Assembly (NCBI RefSeq): GCF_003807585.1
Contig: NZ_RMBX01000002.1
Coordinates: forward strand, 248,001 to 312,000
Direction: 5' to 3'
DNA: 64,000 bases
Source: Chitinophaga barathri
Lineage (GTDB): Bacteria; Bacteroidota; Bacteroidia; Chitinophagales; Chitinophagaceae
Every line of letters starts with the position of its first letter. Position 1 is the stretch's first letter. Of the stretch, positions 56,175-63,842 are shown piece after piece. Under the pieces are notes generated by a model. That model did no database searches. It saw only the letters and a list, made by a program, of their open reading frames with translations, and was not told where the DNA came from. The position numbers and the translations under genes were made by a program.

Positions 56175-57257
56175 CTAATTTACGCCATTCACGACGGACA
56201 GCAGCCGGATATATGTATCGATGCCCTGGCGTATCTCGTCGAGGTAAATAAATTCGTCGGCGGTGTGGCTCCTGGCTGAATCGCCGGGGCCGATCTTTAC
56301 GGAGGTGGCGGGTATCAGCGCCTGGTCCGATGTGGTGGGCGAGCCGTAAAGCTGTTTGCCCAGGCCCAGGCCGGCCTGTACCAGCGCGTGGCTCTCGGGA
56401 ATAAAGGACGGCCTCATCCGCATGCTGCGCGGCGTTACGTCGCACTGTACGTTTGCGCGGATGATCTCCAGCATTTCCTCGAGGGTATATTGGTCAGTAG
56501 CCCGCACGTCCACCACGAAAGAACATTCCGCGGGCACTACGTTGTGGGCTTTATTGGATGTCTGTATAACGGTCACGCTCATCTTTACCGGCCCCAGTGT
56601 GTCGGACACTTTCGGGAACCGGTAGTTGCGGAACCAGCTGATATCGTCCATGGCTTTGTAGAGCGCATTTTCGCCTTCGTCGCGCGCGGCGTGACCGGCT
56701 TTGCCATGCGCCACGCAATCCAGCACCATCAGGCCTTTTTCGGCTACAGCGAGGTCTGTTTTGGTAGGCTCGCCTACGATGGCAAAATCTATGGCGGGCA
56801 GTTGGGAAAGGATGGCTTCAATACCGTTCACCCCGCTGATCTCTTCTTCGGCAGAGGCTGCAAATACGATATTGTAGGGCAGGCCTTCCACTTCATAAAA
56901 GTGCAGGAAGGTGGCGATAAGGCTTACGAGGCAGCCGCCGGCGTCGTTGCTGCCGAGGCCGAAGAGTTTGCCGTCTTCCACAACCGGCGCAAAGGGATCG
57001 CGGGTGTATTGCGGGTTAGGCTTTACGGTATCGTGATGGGAATTGAGCAGAATGCTGGGTTTGGCGGGATCGAAGTGCCTGTTCACCGCCCACACGTTGT
57101 TCAGGTGGCGGTTGGGTTTCACGCCGTGTTCTTCAAGAAAACGTACCAATATAGCGGCGGTAGCGTCTTCTTCCCTGCTGAAGGACGGTGTGGCGATCAG
57201 TTCTTTTAAAAGCCCCACTGCATCTTCGTAGCGTTGTTGGTTCCACATAGTTAGCAA
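56175..57257 (-). CDS. argE: Acyl-ornithine / acyl-citrulline deacylase (M20 family)
   Basis: The 360-residue M20 metallopeptidase has zinc-ligand regions NSHHDTVKPN, GLGSNDAGGCLV, SAEEEISGVNG and GEPTKTDLA, a dimerisation domain in the middle, and a C-terminal His in DSARSHTADEF. In operons with an ArgF'-type enzyme it removes the acyl group from acyl-citrulline. The start overlaps the end of argB by 7 bp; an in-frame ATG three codons later would remove the overlap. Acetyl versus succinyl preference cannot be read from sequence. Confidence 0.93.
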   Translation of the reverse strand: MLTMWNQQRYEDAVGLLKELIATPSFSREEDATAAILVRFLEEHGVKPNRHLNNVWAVNRHFDPAKPSILLNSHHDTVKPNPQYTRDPFAPVVEDGKLFGLGSNDAGGCLVSLIATFLHFYEVEGLPYNIVFAASAEEEISGVNGIEAILSQLPAIDFAIVGEPTKTDLAVAEKGLMVLDCVAHGKAGHAARDEGENALYKAMDDISWFRNYRFPKVSDTLGPVKMSVTVIQTSNKAHNVVPAECSFVVDVRATDQYTLEEMLEIIRANVQCDVTPRSMRMRPSFIPESHALVQAGLGLGKQLYGSPTTSDQALIPATSVKIGPGDSARSHTADEFIYLDEIRQGIDTYIRLLSVVNGVN

Positions 57258-58048
57258 ATTAAGGTACCCGCTACCGAACCGGTCGTGTTCCTTTTCAGGT
57301 CACCGGCGTGGCCGATGAGCACTTCTTTCACACCGCTTTCGATAGCAGCAAATGCGTTGTCCAGTTTCGGCAGGATGCCGTCGGACAATACGCCTTCAGC
57401 AAGCAGCTGCTGATAAACTTCGCGGTTGATCAGGTTGATCACCGAATCGTCGTCCGCCGCGTTCCGCAACACACCTTTTTTCTCAAAACAATATACCAGG
57501 CGCACCGTGTAATGTTCGGAAAGGGCCACCGCAAGGGAAGATGCAATGGTATCCGCGTTGGTGTTCAGTATCTGTCCTTTGCCGTCGTGTGTGAGCGGGG
57601 AAAATACGGGGGTAAGACCGGCGTCCAGCAACAGTTTCACCGGCGCCGTCCGCACAGCGCCGGTGGGAATATCTCCTACAAAACCGTAGTCAATTTCTTT
57701 TACAGGGCGCTTCACTGCGGGAATGATGTTTGCATCCGCGCCGGTAAGGCCGATGGCATTGCAGCCGTGTGCCTGCAACTTAGCCACTACCTGTTTATTC
57801 ACCAGCCCACCGTATACCATCGTCACTACGTCTATGGTCTCCGCATCGGTGATGCGGCGGCCGTTCACGTAATTGGCTGCAATGCCCAGCTTGTCCCCGA
57901 TGCGGGTGGCTATTTTGCCACCGCCGTGGATCAGCACCTTCAGTGCGGGCACTGCCGCAAAATCTGCCAGGAAGCTGTCCAGGAAACCGGGATTGTCTAT
58001 CACATTACCGCCCACTTTGATGATATATACCGTACCGGGAGATGACAT
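57251..58048 (-). CDS. argB: N-acetylglutamate kinase
   Basis: The 265-residue amino-acid kinase phosphorylates the side-chain carboxylate of N-acylglutamate. It has IKVGGNVID, LIHGGGKIA, NGRRITDAET and NTNADTIASSLAVALS, the standard ArgB motif order. The N-terminal helix that mediates arginine feedback in hexameric kinases is missing, so direct inhibition by arginine is unlikely. It overlaps argF' by one base and argE by 7 bp, so all three are translationally coupled. Confidence 0.95.
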   Translation of the reverse strand: MSSPGTVYIIKVGGNVIDNPGFLDSFLADFAAVPALKVLIHGGGKIATRIGDKLGIAANYVNGRRITDAETIDVVTMVYGGLVNKQVVAKLQAHGCNAIGLTGADANIIPAVKRPVKEIDYGFVGDIPTGAVRTAPVKLLLDAGLTPVFSPLTHDGKGQILNTNADTIASSLAVALSEHYTVRLVYCFEKKGVLRNAADDDSVINLINREVYQQLLAEGVLSDGILPKLDNAFAAIESGVKEVLIGHAGDLKRNTTGSVAGTLIC

Positions 58049-59001
58049 TATCTGTTCTTTAAAATTTCACTTAATACCGCCTGCGCCGCCCATACACGGT
58101 TGCCGGCTTCGGGGATCACGATGGAGCTGGGGCCGTCCAGCACTTCGTCCGCTATCACCACGTTCCTTCTTACGGGCAGGCAATGCATCACTTTCGCGTC
58201 ATTGGTGTTCTTCAGTGTCTCATTCGTCACCATCCAACTTTCGTCCGTGCAGGTGATCTTGCCGTAATCTTTGTAACTGGACCAGTTCTTCACATACACA
58301 AAATCCGCTCCTTCCAGCGCTTCGTGCTGGTTGTGGATCACCGGCGCTTTGCCCGCGAACTTTGGGTCCAGCTCGTAACCTTCGGGATGCGTGATCACGA
58401 AGTCCACTTCATCCCATGCGTTCATCCACTGCGCGAAGGAGTTCGGCACGGCCTGCGGCAGCGCTTTCACATGCGGCGCCCAGGTCATTACGACCTTCGG
58501 TTTGCGCGGCTGTGTCCAGCGTTCCCTGATCGTGATCACGTCTGTAAGGCTCTGCAAAGGGTGCAGGGTAGCGCTTTCCAGGCTTACCACTGGTTTGCCG
58601 GCGTATTTGATGAACTGGTTCATATATTTTTCCGTGTAGTCTTCCTCTTTATTTTTCAGACCGGGAAAGGTGCGGATGGACAGTATATCGAAGTACTGGC
58701 CCATCACCGCGGCGGCTTCCTTCACATGTTCGGTAGTGTTCCCGTTCATCACAACGCCGTCGTTCATTTCGAGGGCCCATCCTTCTTTATCAATGTTGAA
58801 CACCACTACCTCCATGCCCAGGTTACGGGCGGCAACCTGTGTGCTCAGGCGTGTACGCAAACTCGGGTTCAGGAATATCATCCCCAGAGTTTTGTTCTCA
58901 CCCAGCCCTTTGTCCTTAAAAGGGTTCTTTTTGTAATCCAGTGCTGTAGCCGCTATTTGCGGCACACCGGGTACGTCGTCCACGGAAATAAATTGTTTCA
59001 T
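58048..59001 (-). CDS. argF': N-acyl-ornithine carbamoyltransferase (ArgF' type)
   Basis: The 317-residue enzyme matches the acetyl/succinyl-ornithine carbamoyltransferase branch, not ordinary OTCase. Carbamoyl-phosphate motif is SLRTRLSTQ (47-55). HPLQSLTDVIT, MTWAPHVKALPQAVPNSF and MHCLPVRRN follow. In the known branch, residue 90 (Pro in the succinyl enzyme of Bacteroides fragilis, Glu at the matching place in the acetyl enzyme of Xanthomonas) decides the substrate. Here the segment reads GNTTEH with Thr90, so specificity is open. It implies that acylated intermediates run up to citrulline, fitting the absence of argF, argJ and argI here. Confidence 0.93.
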   Translation of the reverse strand: MKQFISVDDVPGVPQIAATALDYKKNPFKDKGLGENKTLGMIFLNPSLRTRLSTQVAARNLGMEVVVFNIDKEGWALEMNDGVVMNGNTTEHVKEAAAVMGQYFDILSIRTFPGLKNKEEDYTEKYMNQFIKYAGKPVVSLESATLHPLQSLTDVITIRERWTQPRKPKVVMTWAPHVKALPQAVPNSFAQWMNAWDEVDFVITHPEGYELDPKFAGKAPVIHNQHEALEGADFVYVKNWSSYKDYGKITCTDESWMVTNETLKNTNDAKVMHCLPVRRNVVIADEVLDGPSSIVIPEAGNRVWAAQAVLSEILKNR

Positions 59002-59040
59002 CGTTGTTTTACATTTGGTTCCTCCGAAGGAGGAGCACCA

Positions 59041-60165
59041 TTAGTTTAATTCTGCTTTAAATGCGGTTAAAAAGTGGTCTGCCTGCGCTTTGGTCAATGC
59101 CAGCGAGGGCAGCAAGCGGATCACATTCGGTTTTGCTTCACCGGTGAAGATCTTATGTTTGAATAACAATTCTTTTCTTACATGCGCCAGCTCTTCGGGC
59201 AGCTCGATGCCGATCATCAGGCCCCGGCCTCTTACTTCTTTCACCTGCGGGATCTTCCGCAGTTCTTCCATGAGGTAGCTGCCCACCACGCCGGCGTTTT
59301 CTATCAGCGATTCTTTTTCGATCACTTCCAGTACCGCCAGGGCAGCCGCGCAAGCCAGGTGATTACCGCCAAAGGTGGTGCCCAGCATACCGTATACGGG
59401 TTTGAACTTCGGGGAAATGATGATGCCGCCGATAGGGAAACCGTTGCCCATGCCTTTTGCCATGGAGTAGATGTCCGCATTCACACCGGCATGGTCGTGG
59501 CTGAAGAACTTACCGCTCCTGCCGTAACCGCACTGTACGGAATCCGCGATAAAAGCGGCGTTGTGCTCGTCGCAAAGCGTCCTGATCTTTTGCAGGAAAG
59601 CAGGAGAAGCCACATTGATACCGCCCACGCCCTGGATGCCTTCGATAATCACGGAGGATACTTCATGTTGTTTAAAAGCGGCTTCCAGTGCTGCCTGGTC
59701 TTCCCAGGGCAGGAATACCACGTTGTCCGTTTCGTTCACAGGGGCCACGATCTTCGGGTTGTCTGTAGCGGCTACCGCCAGTGAAGTACGGCCATGGAAC
59801 GCTTTTTTGAAAGCGACGATCTTCTTTTTGCCGTTATGAAAAGAGGCGAGTTTGAGTGCGTTTTCGTTCGCTTCCGCGCCGGAGTTGCAAAGGAACAGCT
59901 GGTAATCTTCCTTACCGGATATTTTGCCCAGCTTCTCCGCCAGCTGCTGCTGCAGCGGGATGTGGATCGAGTTGGAATAAAAACCAACCTTGCCCAGCTG
60001 GTCCGTGAGCCGCTGTACGTAATGCGGATGCGTGTGACCGATAGAGATCACGGCATGGCCGCCGTAGAGGTCAAGATATTCCTGTCCTTTATCGTCCCAG
60101 ACGGTAGAGCCTTCGGCCTTTGTAATGGTGATGTCGTTTACCGGATATACGTCGAATAAGATCAT
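59041..60165 (-). CDS. argD: Acetylornithine aminotransferase (PLP)
   Basis: The 374-residue class III aminotransferase converts N-acylglutamate semialdehyde to N-acylornithine. It has LFLCNSGAEANENALKLA (PLP phosphate site), IIEGIQGVGGI, ADSVQCGYGRSGKFFSHDHAGV (PLP ring Asp region) and the Schiff-base Lys in SMAKGMGNGFPIGG. Length is slightly short of the 400 residues typical in E. coli. It sits 48 bp after argC and 39 bp before argF'. Confidence 0.95.
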   Translation of the reverse strand: MILFDVYPVNDITITKAEGSTVWDDKGQEYLDLYGGHAVISIGHTHPHYVQRLTDQLGKVGFYSNSIHIPLQQQLAEKLGKISGKEDYQLFLCNSGAEANENALKLASFHNGKKKIVAFKKAFHGRTSLAVAATDNPKIVAPVNETDNVVFLPWEDQAALEAAFKQHEVSSVIIEGIQGVGGINVASPAFLQKIRTLCDEHNAAFIADSVQCGYGRSGKFFSHDHAGVNADIYSMAKGMGNGFPIGGIIISPKFKPVYGMLGTTFGGNHLACAAALAVLEVIEKESLIENAGVVGSYLMEELRKIPQVKEVRGRGLMIGIELPEELAHVRKELLFKHKIFTGEAKPNVIRLLPSLALTKAQADHFLTAFKAELN

Positions 60166-60213
60166 TGCTATTGTTTTGTGACCGGAAGTACCGGCCGTTT
60201 CTGAAGGAAATAA

Positions 60214-61185
60214 TTAAAACACGATGGACTTGAGCTTCAACCCCGCTGTTTCCTCCAGCCCCAGTACCAGGTTCATATTCTGCACGGCTTGTCCGGATGC
60301 GCCTTTTACCAGATTGTCTTCTATGGAGTGAATCACCAGTTTGCCTTCCACCTTTTCCAGCTGGATCAGGACCTTGTTGGTATTCACGACCTGTTTGAGA
60401 TCGATCTGTTTTTTGCTCACGTGCGTGAAGGGATGGCCTTCGTAAAACGACGTGTACAATTCATATGCTTCTTCGAGTGATAAGTCACAGTTGAGATACG
60501 AAGTGATCCAGATGCCGCGCGGAAAATCACCGCGTACGGGCACGAAGTTGAGCGCTCCTGAGTACGCAGGCTGGAGGCCCTGCAAGGTTCGTCGTATCTC
60601 TTTCAGATGCTGGTGCGTGAGCACTTTATAAGTTGAAATATTATTTGCTCTCCAGGTGAAGTGGGATGTAGCCGAAAGGCTCTGCCCCGCACCGGTGGAG
60701 CCGGTTACGCCGGTGGTATGTACTTCATTGAGCAGGCCGGCTTTTGCCAGTGGCAGCAGGCCCAGCTGGATGGCAGTCGCAAAACAACCGGGGTTAGCCA
60801 CGTTGTGCGCCTTTTTGATAGCGTCCCGGTTTGCTTCAGGCAGGCCGTATACAAACTCGCGGCCTTTCACGCTCTCGCCCAGCCTGAAATCCTGGCTGAG
60901 GTCGATGATATGCACGCTGTCCGCTATATCGGTGGTTTCGAGGAACTTTTTAGCTTCGCCATGACCCAGGCAGAGGAAGATCACATCCACGCTGTTGTCT
61001 ATCTCACTGGTGAACAGGAGGTCCGTATCACCCAGCAGATCGGCGTGCACCGCGTGCAGCGGATTGCCCGCGTTGCTGCGGCTGTGTACAAACGCCAGTT
61101 CCACATCAGGATGGTTCAGCAGAAGCCTGATGGCTTCGCCGCCCGTATAACCCGCCCCGCCAATAATGCCTGCTCTTTTTGCCAT
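60214..61185 (-). CDS. argC: N-acetyl-gamma-glutamyl-phosphate reductase
   Basis: The 323-residue NADPH-dependent enzyme makes N-acylglutamate semialdehyde. The nucleotide loop is IIGGAGYTGGEAIRLL, the catalytic Cys lies in VANPGCFATAIQLG, and GVTGSTGAGQSLSAT and PVRGDFPRGIW follow. It starts 6 bp after the argG stop. Length matches the short ArgC type. Confidence 0.96.
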   Translation of the reverse strand: MAKRAGIIGGAGYTGGEAIRLLLNHPDVELAFVHSRSNAGNPLHAVHADLLGDTDLLFTSEIDNSVDVIFLCLGHGEAKKFLETTDIADSVHIIDLSQDFRLGESVKGREFVYGLPEANRDAIKKAHNVANPGCFATAIQLGLLPLAKAGLLNEVHTTGVTGSTGAGQSLSATSHFTWRANNISTYKVLTHQHLKEIRRTLQGLQPAYSGALNFVPVRGDFPRGIWITSYLNCDLSLEEAYELYTSFYEGHPFTHVSKKQIDLKQVVNTNKVLIQLEKVEGKLVIHSIEDNLVKGASGQAVQNMNLVLGLEETAGLKLKSIVF

Positions 61186-61191
61186 TGTCTT

Positions 61192-62388
61192 TTACTTTTT
61201 GTTGTCTTCATTCACCTGGTGCCAGATCATGGTCTGGTTGCCAAATATCTTGCTGAAACCTCTGACGTCTTCGCCGCTCCAGCCGGAGTTCATTTCCCCG
61301 TATTTGCCGAATTTGCTGCTCATAAGATCGTAGGAGGAAGTGATACCGGTCACCTGGAAGCGGTAAGGCATCAGGGTTACGGATACTTTGCCGCTTACGT
61401 TTTCCTGGCTGTGTTGCAGGAAAGCTTCGATGTCGCGCATAACCGGGTCGAGGATCTGGCCTTCGTGCATCCAGTTGCCGTAGAACTGTGCCAGCTGGTC
61501 TTTCCAGCTCAGCTGCCATTTGGTGAGCACGTGTTTTTCCAGTGCGTGGTGTGCTTTCAGGATCACCATGGGAGCGGCTGCCTCGAAGCCCACACGGCCT
61601 TTGATACCGATGATGGTGTCCCCTACGTGAATGTCGCGGCCGATAGCGAACGCACCTGCAATGCTCTGCAGGTAAATGATCGCCTCGGTGGGATGCGTGA
61701 ATTTTTTATCGTTTACGCCCAGCAGTTCGCCTTTCTCGAAAGTAAGCTCTACCTGCTCGGGTTCATTTTTTGTCAGTTGGGTGGGCCATGCCTGCTCGGG
61801 CAGCATACCGTTGGAGGTGAGGGTTTCCTTACCGCCTACAGAGGTGCCCCAGATGCCTTTGTTGATGGAGTACATGGCTTTTTCGAAGTTCACCTGCACG
61901 CCTTTTTTCTGGAGGTATGCGATCTCTTCTTCGCGGCTCAGTTTGAGGTCGCGGATGGGAGTGATGATCTCCACGCCGGGGATCATGATGTGAAAGATCA
62001 TGTCGAACCGCACCTGGTCGTTGCCTGCGCCGGTGGAGCCGTGCGCTACAGCGTCCGCGCCTACTTCTTTCACGTATTCAGCGATGGCGAGGGCCTGGCT
62101 CATACGTTCCGCGCTTACGCTCAGGGGATAGGTATTATTTTTCAGTACGTTGCCAAATACCAGGTACCGGATCACTTTATCGTAATAAGAGCGAACCGCA
62201 TCTACTGTCTTGTGACTTTTCACACCCAGACTGTAGGCGCGTTTCTCGATCTCCTGCAATTCTTCCGCAGTAAAACCGCCCGTATTCACGATTACGGAGT
62301 GCACTTCATAACCTTTTTCTTCGGACAGGTATTTTACACAGTACGATGTATCAAGTCCTCCGCTGAATCCCAGTACAACTTTTTTCAT
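61192..62388 (-). CDS. argG: Argininosuccinate synthase
   Basis: The 398-residue enzyme condenses citrulline and aspartate with ATP. The PP-loop is GFSGGLDTSYC (8-18), with HGSTGAGNDQVRFD (ATP/citrulline site) and SVGGKETLTSNGML following. Upstream lies not a plain intergenic gap but three tandem 55-56-bp units, each starting with ATGAAA like argG itself. The start codon overlaps the stop of a short upstream ORF (ATGA), so initiation may depend on leader translation. Length is intermediate between short and long ArgG forms. Confidence 0.96.
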   Translation of the reverse strand: MKKVVLGFSGGLDTSYCVKYLSEEKGYEVHSVIVNTGGFTAEELQEIEKRAYSLGVKSHKTVDAVRSYYDKVIRYLVFGNVLKNNTYPLSVSAERMSQALAIAEYVKEVGADAVAHGSTGAGNDQVRFDMIFHIMIPGVEIITPIRDLKLSREEEIAYLQKKGVQVNFEKAMYSINKGIWGTSVGGKETLTSNGMLPEQAWPTQLTKNEPEQVELTFEKGELLGVNDKKFTHPTEAIIYLQSIAGAFAIGRDIHVGDTIIGIKGRVGFEAAAPMVILKAHHALEKHVLTKWQLSWKDQLAQFYGNWMHEGQILDPVMRDIEAFLQHSQENVSGKVSVTLMPYRFQVTGITSSYDLMSSKFGKYGEMNSGWSGEDVRGFSKIFGNQTMIWHQVNEDNKK

Positions 62389-62498
62389 CTGCTATTATTT
62401 GTCTTTTTAGTTGCCAGATGTAACCGGCTGGCGCCGGTTTCATTTGTTCTTATTTGTCTTTTTAATTGCCTGATGGAACCAGCTCGTGCTGGTTTCAT
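62385..62498 (-). CDS. Candidate 37-residue leader ORF overlapping argG
   Basis: The frame begins at the ATG of the second 55-bp unit and ends in a TGA overlapping the argG ATG. The product MKPARAGSIR... has six Arg in 37 residues, encoded by CGA, AGG, AGA, AGA, CGG and AGA. Most of these look rare against the CGC/CGT-rich neighbouring genes. It could couple argG translation to charged tRNA-Arg. It could also be a by-product of the tandem duplication. No homology is claimed. Confidence 0.28.
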   Translation of the reverse strand: MKPARAGSIRQLKRQIRTNETGASRLHLATKKTNNSR

Positions 62499-62554
62499 CT
62501 GATCTTATTTGTCTTTTTATCGGCCAAATGGAACAGGCGTAATGCCCGTTTCAT
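62389..62554 (-). repeat. Three tandem 55-56-bp units with conserved hairpins before argG
   Basis: Read toward argG, each unit starts with ATGAAAC and ends AAAAAGACAAATAA plus five or six bases, directly before the next ATG; the last unit runs into the argG start. A further partial copy lies upstream (to about 62580). Each unit contains a hairpin: AACGGGC/GCCTGTT, AACCAGC/GCTGGTT, AACCGGC/GCCGGTT. Stem bases differ between copies but pairing is kept (A-T versus G-C, one G-T), which argues for selection on structure. Confidence 0.9.
62495..62554 (-). CDS. Candidate 19-residue leader ORF
   Basis: It begins at the ATG of the first unit and ends with TGA overlapping the ATG of the second unit. 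The product MKRALRLFHLADKKTNKIR is basic, with four Arg and four Lys. With the next frame it forms a chain of ATGA overlaps leading to argG. Low confidence as a translated gene; only the coupling geometry supports it. Confidence 0.25.
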   Translation of the reverse strand: MKRALRLFHLADKKTNKIR

Positions 62555-62596
62555 CAGTTCTTATTTGTCTTTTATCTTTAAACCTCAGTTATCCCA

Positions 62597-63367
62597 TTAA
62601 AGCCAGCCAAAGAAAAACCTCTTCTTGCTGGAACCCGCCGCTCCGCTGCCGCCGCCTTTCCTGGCTGCTTTCAGCAGTACGTATTTTTTGTACCGCACCC
62701 ACCTTTCAAAAAGGGAGAAATTGCCTTTGAATTTCCGCTTCTTCCTTTCCTCCTGCATATTACCCTCGGTGGTGATCACGAGTTTGTTCTTTTCGGCCGC
62801 AGCCTTTTCTTCCGCTTCCTTCGCTTTTTCTACAGGATCGTACAGCATGGCGGTGCAAAGACAGTTTTTCCTGTTCTTGGCCGTCAGTACATCAAAATTC
62901 ACACAGCTGCGGCAGCCCTTCCAGAATTCCTCATCGTCGGTAAGCTCGCTGTAAGTTACGGGCTCATAACCAAGATCTGAGTTAATTTTCATCACAGCGA
63001 GGCCGGTGGTAAGACCGAATATCTTGGCTTCGGGGTATTTTTTCCTGCTCAGCTCGAAGATCTTCTCCTTGATGGCTTTGGCAACGCCATGGCCCCTGAA
63101 GGCCGGGTTGACGATCAGGCCGGAGTTGGCCACAAACTTCTCATGACCCCATGCTTCGATATAACAAAAGCCTACCCATTCGCCGGCGGCGGTAAGCGCG
63201 ATAACTGCCTTGCCTTCGTCCATTTTCAACTGCACGTATTCAGGAGAACGTTTGGCGATGCCGGTTCCACGGGCTTTAGCAGAAGCCTCCATCTCGTCGG
63301 TGACGGTTTTGGCATAATGCTTATCGTCGGCAGAAGCTGCCCGAACGATGATATCTTTATTTTCCAA
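62597..63367 (-). CDS. GNAT acetyltransferase, probable N-acylglutamate synthase
   Basis: The 256-residue protein heads the arginine operon, where Bacteroidota commonly place the acetyltransferase that makes the first acylglutamate; no argA or argJ is present. The GNAT core covers about residues 6-145 with acetyl-CoA loop RGHGVA (91-96). A Cys-rich stretch follows (CRSC at 152-155, CLC at 169-171) that could bind a metal. Then comes an Ala/Glu/Lys-rich helix and a basic C-terminal tail. There is no amino-acid-kinase domain as in E. coli ArgA. The first codon appears to be TTG; a stop lies nine codons upstream in frame. Confidence 0.83.
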   Translation of the reverse strand: MENKDIIVRAASADDKHYAKTVTDEMEASAKARGTGIAKRSPEYVQLKMDEGKAVIALTAAGEWVGFCYIEAWGHEKFVANSGLIVNPAFRGHGVAKAIKEKIFELSRKKYPEAKIFGLTTGLAVMKINSDLGYEPVTYSELTDDEEFWKGCRSCVNFDVLTAKNRKNCLCTAMLYDPVEKAKEAEEKAAAEKNKLVITTEGNMQEERKKRKFKGNFSLFERWVRYKKYVLLKAARKGGGSGAAGSSKKRFFFGWL

Positions 63368-63649
63368 CTTGTTAAAATTGAAAATTGTGATTCAATAAAT
63401 TGATGTGAATGTTCCGTTTCCGGAGAAACCCATGAGGGGGATCATGGTGCGATAGCGGGTGTGGTTAACGGCGCTATCAAATACGAGGTCGTCGGGAGAG
63501 ATATCTAAAGACAGGAAACCCAATAGCGTAGACACCCCCTTCGAAAGAAGGGTGGTAAGCAGAGATGTTGGTATGGGTTGAGATGTATTCCAACTTCAGT
63601 TCGACATTAAATTGTTATAAAAATTCGTCTTTAGTTATTAAAGTATCCG
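63368..63649 (-). other. Long 5' leader of the arginine operon
   Basis: If the promoter call is right, about 275 nt of transcript precede the first gene. I recognise no known riboswitch. One frame stays open from 63602 to a stop at 63392-63394 in the same frame as the GNAT gene. From a GTG at 63535 it would give 47 residues, with codon use like real genes. It could be a leader ORF or a gene remnant. Confidence 0.45.
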
Positions 63650-63677
63650 CAAAGTTATAACATATTTAAATATGCAA
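63650..63677 (-). promoter_or_regulatory. Arginine operon promoter with palindromic spacer
   Basis: On the minus strand TTG, 17 bp, TAACTTTG fits the consensus. The perfect 14-bp palindrome CATATTTAAATATG fills most of the spacer (63661-63674), where a bound repressor would block RNA polymerase. An ArgR-type regulator is one candidate, but the half-site is not the classical ARG box. Confidence 0.6.
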
Positions 63678-63701
63678 CCGATTTTTTTTGTTAAAATAAG
63701 C

Positions 63702-63742
63702 AAGAACGGAAACGTGGCCCTGCCTGCGTTTCCGTTCTTTTT
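63702..63742. terminator. 13-bp stem terminator ahead of the arginine promoter
   Basis: AAGAACGGAAACG and CGTTTCCGTTCTT pair perfectly around a 12-nt loop. The plus-strand side is followed by Ts; the minus side by GCTTATTTT. It probably ends the transcript of the gene at the right edge and insulates the arginine promoter. A further GC-rich palindrome (GCGTGCCGGG/CCCGGCACGC, 63789-63810) lacks a T-tract. Confidence 0.75.
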
Positions 63743-63842
63743 GCCGGTATGTCCGGCGGGGGGCTGAATGAGGGCTTTTCGGGGTGGCGCGTGCCGGGTT
63801 CCCGGCACGCCCCCGGAAGTAGCAGCGAACTTGCCTTAGCTG

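Noticed and set aside
62389-62580. CRISPR-like reading of the 55-bp repeats before argG
   Set aside because: Units are contiguous without unique spacers, vary in sequence, carry start codons and have no cas genes nearby.
63392-63535. Separate small gene of 47 codons in the arginine leader
   Set aside because: Codon use is gene-like, but a GTG start would be needed, no homology is recognised and there is no promoter of its own. Kept only as part of the leader finding.
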